A stretch of 64,000 bases of DNA from Micromussa lordhowensis (Eukaryota; Cnidaria; Anthozoa; Scleractinia; Lobophylliidae): the NCBI GenBank assembly GCA_964020085.1, contig OZ026596.1:14769737-14833736 (forward strand). Reading direction: 5' to 3'. Position 1 is the stretch's first letter. The number at the start of each line of letters is the position of its first letter. The position numbers and the translations under genes are program-made. Below are positions 13,501 through 22,500 of the stretch, in pieces. The notes below the pieces were generated by a model, which searched no databases, was not told where the DNA came from, and saw nothing but the letters and a program-made list of their open reading frames with translations.

Positions 13501-16500
13501 TATTCAAATCTTTGGGGTCCAGGCATAGCCGAACCTTCTTCTTCCCATCGGGTGTCTCCTTAACGTGGCAGACGATTGAGTTGACCCAGTCGGTGGGCTC
13601 TGTTACGTCGGTGATGATGTCGTCTGCAATCATTTTTTCTAGCTCAGCCTTGTACAGTGGTAAGATGTGGACAGGTACTGTACGTGGGGGGTGTATGACT
13701 GGTGTTGGGTTGTCAATGAGCTGAATATGGTACTGGTCCCCGGGGAATCGGCCGATTTTGTCAAAGCAATCTTTGTATTCATCCATCACGGTAGCTTTGG
13801 AGAGACTGACATAATGGGCGGCTTGCTGCGCTGCAGGTGATGCTGAATCACCGGAGACTTCTTCGACATGGATAGTTATGATACCAAGCTCTTGAGCTTG
13901 TCGGCAGCCGATCATCGAGGGATGGCCTGGGGCCTCGACGATGGTGAATTCTGAGGAGACTGAGGCATCCTTGAATGCAATCTGAAGGGTTGTAGTACCC
14001 AGGTTTGCTATGCAATGCCCTCCATAACCCTTCAGCACTGTCTGCTCCTGTATCCACCTTCATTTTGATGTTACGTTGGTTGTTGACCTTGACGGTAGTG
14101 TAGATCTTGTTGGGGAAACTGCTCATACTGTCAACAGAGCTGTCGGAGGTAATGGTATCCAAGAATACTGCTATTGGTTCAGAATCACTTGGCTCGTCTT
14201 CGTCACAGCTGCTTATGCTTGAGGAATCACTGGTTTCTCCGTCATCGCCTTGTAAGTGGATTTCTTGGCCCTGGTATTGGGGGCTCTGTACGATTTCGTG
14301 TACTTGCTTGAGGCGCTTCTTCATGCATACTTTCTGAAAGTGCCCAGTTTTCTTGCAGTATGCGCACTTGGCATGTGTAGCTGGGCATGTAGCATCACTG
14401 TCATGTTTGTTTCCGCATCTGAAACAACCACTGAATTTAAATTTAAACTTTGGTTTGTTGCTGGACGGGCTGCGGTGCTTAGGGTCGTTACCTGGGTAGG
14501 TGTGCTTGGAATTGTTTGCTTTCCTTGAGCCTTCAAATGGAGCGGTCCTCTGTTTACTTCTTACAGAGTAAAGTTCGGTGTTTTGCTCCCCCTGTCTAAT
14601 GACTTGCATCTGTGCTCTTGTGCTCTCTTCTGTTTTGGCTAGGTCATAGACCTGTTGAAAGGTAAGTGAGTTTCCCTTGGAGATGGCATCTTTCCTGACT
14701 TTGTCCGACCTCAGGCCAAAAACCAATGTGTCTCGGAGGGTTTCATCTTTGAATGCGGGGTTGTACCCACTGTCGTCGACTAGTGTACGGGCCTTGGTTA
14801 AGAATTCTTCCAAGGGCATATCATCTTGTTTAAGGCATCTTAACTGGTACCTGGATAGAATTTGGTTGCTCTGGGGCTTTGTGTATGCTTCCAGCTTCTC
14901 GAGTATTGGTTTAATCTTGAATTGATCTGCGTCATTTTCCCATGTTGCCGTGTTGTATATCTCTAGACCTTTATTGCCGGCCCACAGCAACAGAAGTCTT
15001 GCCTTTTGACCTTCCGGTTTGTTTAGGAGAGGACCATCGAAAATGAGGTTGCATTTTTGTTTGAAGATCTTGAATCGCTTGTGGACATCACCTGGTGTCG
15101 ACCAGTCCATCGAAGGAATCGAAAATTTATCCATGAGTGCTGCTTGAAATGTTATTTGAATGTGAAGCTTGAAATTTGGATCTTGAACTGTCACTCGATC
15201 GAAGGAATCGTAAATTCATCCACGAGTGTTACTTGAAGTGTCGTTTGAATGTGAAGAAGCTTGGAATTTGAATCTTGAACTGTCACACGAAGAACATCCC
15301 ACTTCTGACGCCATGAAATAGTACAGGCGTGTGAATTCAACGATTTATTTCGACAGGAATCGACAAATACACGGCGGCCATGTTGACCGCATGGTAACAA
15401 CTGGTGCCAGGCCTCCGCAGCCAGTAAAGCACCTAGGGGAACTGTGACACATTGTCAATAACTATGCGATCCTTAGTGTAACCATATTTCCATGCTCGCT
15501 TACAGAATTTGTCAATCTTAAAGAGGTATTTACTACCATAAGCACATGCCCATACTTCAATTGCATAAGTAAATACAGACATAATAAGGCTATGAAATAA
15601 GATCGTAAGCTCTTCTAAAGTATACCCATAGTACTTACAAGTCCTAAGGATATGGAGTCTTGAATTAGCCTTATCCATCATATTCTGAAAATGACTATCC
15701 CAGTTGCATGGATTTTCATGAAAGGTTACTCCCAATAATTTAAGTTCACTCTTTCAATAATTTATGTTCACTCTTTCTATAAGTCAAGCTCTGTTCACTC
15801 TTTTGGAGGGTCGACTGTAATTTGTACAAACCAATTAAATTACCATTTCCAAAAATAGACTTCAAAAAGAATAAAAAAAGAATATCCTTGTCCTAAAAAC
15901 ACTGAAAGATCTGTAACAAATTTCTCACTACATACTGTGTGGGCAGCTGTTGTAATAGCTTATTGGCAATTATGTATTGATTACTCACTGCTTACTGTTA
16001 CTGCTTACTTGCCGTCTGTCTTTTCCGGAAATTCTGAAAAATGCTTTTACATTTGTGGTTGGAAATTTCTGGAAATTCAAACTGGAATTTAGTCTGAAAG
16101 GCTCTATTTTGGTAACCAAATAACCATTTTTTCTTGTAGATCTAGGTATCTTGAATATACTTTCCAAGCTTACATTATTTTATGGGGATTACTTTTTGTT
16201 TTTCTGCAGTGTGGTTGATGAAGCACTTGAGGAGATTGTGGATTATATTGTAAATGGAGTTGTCAAGCAGGGCTATTTGGTAAAGAAAGGCCACAAAATG
16301 AAGTCCTTGAAAGAGAGATGGTTTGTGCTCAAACCCACTAACCTAACCTACTTCACGAATCAAACATGCTCAGAGCAAAAGGGGGTAATTACATTAAATA
16401 AGTCAAGCTCTGTTGAAAGTGTTGTGGCAAAGGGAAAGTACCGGTTTCAGGTTAAATGCGGAGAAAGTGGAACACACTATGAAATGGAAGCTAAAGATCA

Positions 16501-19500
16501 GAAATCCCGACAGGAATGGATTGCTTGTATTCAAGCATCGATAGGTAAATAATAGTTGATTTAATCAATAGAATGACTGCTGGGCTCTTTGCATGTAAGT
16601 ATGCATACGTACACTGAACTTAAGAGCTCTAATATGGAAGTTTGATATCATAATGCATCTGCACCCTGTTCCATTAGCTCAGTGGTGAGCAAAAATCACT
16701 GTTATTGGTAGCTCTAATTCAACAACTCAGATGTGCAAGTTCAATCTAGAAACACCTTTGATCCCTGTTCACTGGTGTGAGAAGATTACATCCTCTCAAT
16801 AGCTTTTATCTCCCAAAGACACATTCTTGCACAGCTCTGATGTGATGTGACTATATTCTTTCCAGGTACTGAGTGCTGTGAATATGCCATGCTGAAATAT
16901 ACAGTTGTAAGAGTCGAAAAAGTTAAGGTGGCTCTCAATCCCCTTCACAGAACACAATTTGATTCTAAAAAATGGGGGTCACCAAGCTTGTTTTGAGTTA
17001 TAAGCTAAAATGAAGGGTGTTTCTTGAAGGTCATATTGTTGCTATGGTAACCTTTTATATAAAAACCTTTTATATAACAAAGGTGACTGCAACTTGTTTA
17101 CCAATGATTGGGCATTTGTATGATGCCATTATTGTAGCATCACTTGTAAAACAGTGTTAGTATTCATCCTTCAAAGTATAGCTGTTAGAAAAGTGCTGGA
17201 AACTGTTGCCAGCCTCCTTAATGCTTCGGACAATTCCAGGCCCCTTCATACATTTCCTGGGCCATTTGTCAGGCATTTGAAAACTTTTCCTGTCCCTGAG
17301 GGAAGGGGCATTTGCTTTAACAGGTCAGCCTGGGGGCGGGGGGCATTGTCAAAAGCAATGTTATCTTTAAGCTTTTAAAATATGTTATCTTGTGTGTGTG
17401 TGTTTTTTTTATATAAAACTTGTTACAGTACTGCACTTTTTAAGCAAACAATTGCTCCACTCTCACTCCCCATGTTCAAAACTCTGCAGTGCAAACCAAG
17501 GATAATGGAAAGAAGCCTTGACAACTTTTCAGGGCATTTAAGACATTCAGTTGGAAAGTACTTGGCTGTTGTTTTTTTGATTATATGTTTCATAAAGATT
17601 TGATTCAGCGGACCCACTTGGTAAATACATAGCTGTCAAGTTTATAACTGCAGGTAGTCAAATATAGAAGTATGGGCATAAAGTCCCTGATGAAATGGAA
17701 TGCCTGTTGTTGGATTACGTTGTCTTTGTTAAGTTTTATTACTTTCTGGAGGTGGATTGCTTCCAAAAAACAATTATTTCGGGTATTATTAAGCTTCATT
17801 TATTTATTTTTTTATTTCATCATCAAATAGAAAAATAGAATTTTGGTCTTAAATTTTGACCTGAGGACGAAGCTCAATTCCAGTTGTACGTATACTCTTC
17901 AAGATTAAGGTGCTGTACTCCCTTGACCCTTGACTATATCTAAACAACCTTCTGAATGCCATTTTTGGCTTCTGCGGATGGTGGCTGTGAGAACAGACAT
18001 ACAAAGATGGCTGACAACTTTAAGGTGTGTTTATTCCATGTGCTTAGTCACGTGATATACATTATGACTGACTAGGGAGTGGAAAGTAAACTTGTTGCAT
18101 TTTATGTCACAGTGGCTTGGTAGGAAGCAGCCAATTCTAGGGCTTTACGCCCTGTATAATTCCAAAGAAACCTCTTATGACCGCATCAATTGGCTGCAGA
18201 GGCCTTGTGCTTTTGAGACACTTGAAGTTCTCGTCAGTGATGACCGTGACATCGGCTTGTGTGTCCAGGTGTAGTGTGATTGGAATGCAGTTTGCTTCCA
18301 GTGTCACAGTAGTGTTTAGCGATTTACCGTGTGCTATCTGGTAGAGAATATAGTGTACTCCATACTAGTATTTTGTGTCCTTTGACTTAAGTTCCACCTC
18401 CACAACCAAAGTTCTTGGTTACTGGAGTACCTCACTTTTGTACTTGGACACTCCATCCCAACTCAGGCAATATATTTCTCCTTTCTGGGCAAGAACTTGC
18501 CGTGTAAGCGCCATTTCCACATGCTGTGCAGACTGTCTATGTCGCTGGATTACCTGCTCGTACCTCTGGTGCTCTATTCATCTTCATCTTGATAATATAT
18601 AGATTTTAGGCAAGCCTAAAAGTGGAGCTCCTGGGCCGGGATGTTCAAAGCCCGATTAAGCTAACCCTAGCCTGCGTAGCAGCCGTTTCCTTTCCTTTCC
18701 TTTTCTACTTTGTCAGTATCTGAACCCACGGCTCACAAAACCTGCTTGTGATATAATCAATTTTTACAACAGTTACACCTGTATTGCACTTGTTTGGTTT
18801 GTCAACGTTTGGCAGTGGATTTCTTCAAAATCTAAAACAAGAGAAATTAGGCTGTCCAAAGGGCCTTTGATTATCACAGGCAATATTTTATGATGATTAC
18901 ATTGTCCAGCGTGATTGGAAACTCATAGTGCAGCCCTTGTTCCCTGGACATTGTTTCAAACTCTACAAATGGCGAGTTAGTAGAAGAATTTATATAGTCC
19001 GAAGGTGTAGTTCAAGTGTGCCTTGAAATGTTGCCGGGCTACTGAAGCTTCTCTGTGTTGCAACATTTTCAAAACACGTCCACAAAACAGCATCTTGACA
19101 CCTTAGGGGTTCTTTTCAAAATTTCCGTCGATCAACCCCGTCCTTTTTATACGGGAGTTCCCCCCCCCCGGGTCCAGGACTCCCGTTTTGCTTCCTTGTT
19201 GGCCTTGTTCTCATTCTTGACCTTGGCATCGCCCATTAGGTTATTGTTTGATCCTCATTGCTTGTTTAATGGGTAAACAGCTAGCTTTTCCAAAAACTCG
19301 GTGATGGCCCATGCGTTTTTCCAATTAACGAGTGCATATTTATTTCAAATTGCACTAGAAAAATCATTTTTGCGGAGGGTGGGGGTAGGGAGGTGCTCGC
19401 GGATTTCTGATGAGCGGCCACAATTTTTTGACGTTACTTTTGGGGGGGGGGTCACTTCTTTTGGGGGGTCGCTACTTTCGAGGGTGGAGTCATTACTTTC

Positions 19501-22500
19501 GGAAGTTTACGGTAGTTCATTCATCACACTGCACGGGTTCTAATGTAAGAGCAGATGTACTAATACCAGTCAGAAATGCACACCTATCTGGTCAATAGTC
19601 TATTAGAGTCATGTTTGTGTAAAATTTAGATCTCCCAGATTTGGATTGTTCTCTGGTTGCCTAATATAACCATAGTTAATAGATGGAAATGTTTATGAAA
19701 CCCGGCAAACATCAAAAGAGTAAAAAAAGATAGCTAGATTTATGTTAGAAGGTCCATGACCGTGCACAACCGTTTGTTTTGCGCTCATGCACAATGCATG
19801 AATTGCGTAATCAAAACGTTTCCATCGGTTAGTTCCTGACTGAGTTTGAAGAAAACAGCTATTGTGTTTTGTGCATGGTCAAGGCCAAAAAAGTGAACAA
19901 AAACATAGAACAAAGAACTTTGTCGGGTATCAGAACCATTCCCCTCTGGTAGCTATGATATAACACTTAAGTTACAAAATGATAGAATGCTGTTAAGTCT
20001 TGAAAAACCAAGTCACCTTCAAACTGTAATCTTGTCCATAGACGCTTCAGATGGCCCAACGCCACAGAGGAAAGAGCGTCTTCAGCGTCAAATTGACAGA
20101 AATGAAAGAAGGCAAAAGAGAATGGAAGACGATAGAAAAAAGAAAGAACAGGACGATCTACTGCTGGCACAAAAAGAGGTGCATACAGATATTGCACATT
20201 TTATATAATATTACTAAATTTTAAAGCTTGGATAATGTATTTCTGGCTTTCTGATTGGTTCACTGAGTCTTGTTTGCCAGCCTATAAACCTGTGTTTGAC
20301 CGTATAGGAAAAGTGAGCAATGCAAGCATCGCTTTCTGTCGCGAAAATGCAGGGAATAATAGTCAGTGCCATCCTGGGAACTACAAATAACCACAAAATG
20401 AACAAAAATCACTAACTCCCTAGGGAAACAACAACTTGAGCTTACTTACCCTACAAATAAGTTGTTTTCGTTTCTTCTTAGAGTTTGTACTTGCGTCGTT
20501 TTTGAACGCGCGACTAATACTGAAGTCTGACACCTGATCGTAGCCTGCGCTACCGAGTCTCGGAAAAACTGTAGTAAGCCACCTTATTAACTTCTTTCTT
20601 GCGACATCTGATGACACAAAAACCTTCCTTGCATTTTACTTATTAGGAACTTGCAAGGCTGCAGCAGCTATATCAGCAGGCAGAAGCACAGGCAGCGGAA
20701 GAAGCAGTCCTACTACAAGAGGAGATAGAGAAAAGGAAAGAGTTAGAGAGACTGCAGGAAGAACTACAGCAACTATTCGAAGCTGAACGACGAGCAAAGG
20801 AGGAAGAAGAAAAGGCACGTGCATTGCAGGAACAACTTCTGCAATCCGAGAAGAAGAGAGTGGAGGAAATGGACAGATTGCGATTGGAGAAGGAGCAGCT
20901 ACTTGAAGATGAAATGAAGATGAGAGAAAATTTGGAGGAGCGACATAAAGAACAGGAAAAGTTACTCGAGGAAGTAAGTATGCTTGTAATTAACCTCGGC
21001 AAAACAATACTCTGTTTGCTAATTTTAGTTACTGGTCCTCTGAGTTGTCCGAGTAGCCGTTTACGTTTTTTTTAAAGATGAGGCTTTACACTTGCTATAC
21101 GCTAACGTTTAAAGCTTCCGTAAAGAGGCTTCTTAAAGCGAACGTTAAGTGGCTACCAAATCACCAGCATTACGTTTTACCCACGGTACCATAATTTTTT
21201 TATGAGTTAAAGCGTGATGTTTGATGGCCAATTCATTCATTGTCATGCTGTGTTAGTTAATCGTTGGTTAACAGATTTATTTTTCTTGTGTTATGTCACA
21301 ACAATGTCACTTTATAGTTTTAAAAAGGTGATAAACCTAAAGTAAGGACAAGTCACAGGAATCTTCCTTACCTTCAATCCTTTCAGGGCGAGATTACACT
21401 ATTCTCAGTTTAATCGTATCTATAACAAAATTCTCGATCGTGATTGTTCTCCGCGCTTACGTTCCACGTAATCGGGGTGCGATCACGGGGGTGTCCAATT
21501 ACAGGTATCTTATTAACCTTTTGTAATTGGATACCTGTAAGTTGGATACCCACTTGATTCGCACGTCGATTACGCGCGCTTTAATGGCTTCCTTCACAAT
21601 GTTTCCTACAGTTTTCGAAACTTATGAAAAGTGCTACACACGTTTTCGCTAAAAAGAAGTTCTCAAAAGACACTTTTTATTCCGAAATTTGTTGTAGATA
21701 CGATTAATTAGTATTTGGACCGAGTGGAATACAATTCAGTCAGTAGTCGTGCTCGTAATTTTAAATCGGCTTCGCGCTCGTCCGATTTTAAAATTACTCA
21801 CATGATTACTGCCTGAATTGTACTGCACTCTGTCAATTACAATTGCTTATCTTGATCCAATTATCAGCCACCACAACGTGTTCTTTTACTTGGTTACCTG
21901 TAGCGACTGTTAAAACCTGCTATTTTGAGAAATTGGCTGGTCCAAATAATCATTCTTGTTTAAGAGTGTTTGAGTCTAAATCCTCCCCGTGCATGAAGCA
22001 TTTCTTTAAATCTGACACCCTTTTCACGGTTCGTTTTTCTCATTTGCATTACAATGTAATCCAACGTGTGTGCGAGGCAATTTCGGGTTAAAACTACGAA
22101 ATAGTCCGAAATTGCCTCACATACGTGCTAGATTATATTGTGATGCAAATGAGAAAAGTTAACCGTGAAAAGGGCTATTGTAATTGAGGTTAAACATGAT
22201 AAATGTGGAAGAATGTTCAGTGAGAAATTACGCTAAAAACGAGTTCCCCGCCAACGTCTCTTAGGTAATCTACACAAAAGTGCAAGTACTGATTTACACA
22301 TAGCACTGACAAGACTCACATTTTAGATCTCTTAAGCTTCTTGCTGCTATCACAGAGACCAACTTAGGGAGTCCTTTGGATTTAACTGGCAGTTTCAGGG
22401 CTTGTGTCGTAAAATGTGTTGGGCAGCAATTCCCTTTAAAAGAGATATTGACGAACCAGCTCTTCCATAAGCAAAATGTACATTTTGTAAACAAAGCTCG

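Larger units (their letters stand above)
10532..15449 (-). mobile_element. Ty3/gypsy-type LTR retrotransposon, full length but degenerate
   Basis: 4918 bp, bounded by two 136-bp LTRs and a CATTG duplication (10527-10531, 15450-15454). On the minus strand the order is LTR, primer-binding-like site, gag with zinc knuckles, protease, reverse transcriptase, RNase H, integrase, polypurine tract, LTR. The RT-RH-IN order is the Ty3/gypsy arrangement. No envelope-like gene is present. The copy is disabled by a protease deletion/frameshift, a frameshift after RNase H and an in-frame stop. Both LTRs look almost identical, with two visible differences, so insertion is fairly recent. It sits in SWAP70 intron 2, antisense to the gene. 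Confidence 0.92.
8881..15817. mobile_element. Outer TA-flanked DNA element remnant containing nested insertions
   Basis: The left tip CAGTCGAACCTCC (8881, preceded by TA) is matched by the complement of GGAGGGTCGACTG (ends 15817, followed by TA): 12 of 13 positions. GTGGTCACTTA-like fragments recur inside at 9117-9127, 10128-10145 and 10200-10220. Tc1/mariner-type elements use TA sites and such tips, so this is probably an old non-autonomous copy later split by a foldback element, a LINE and an LTR element. The pairing of these two ends is inference. Confidence 0.45.

Noticed and set aside
16668..16700. TTAGCTCAGTGGTGAGC resembles a tRNA A box.
   Set aside because: No anticodon arm, B box or CCA-side acceptor follows at the right distance; too weak even for a SINE call.
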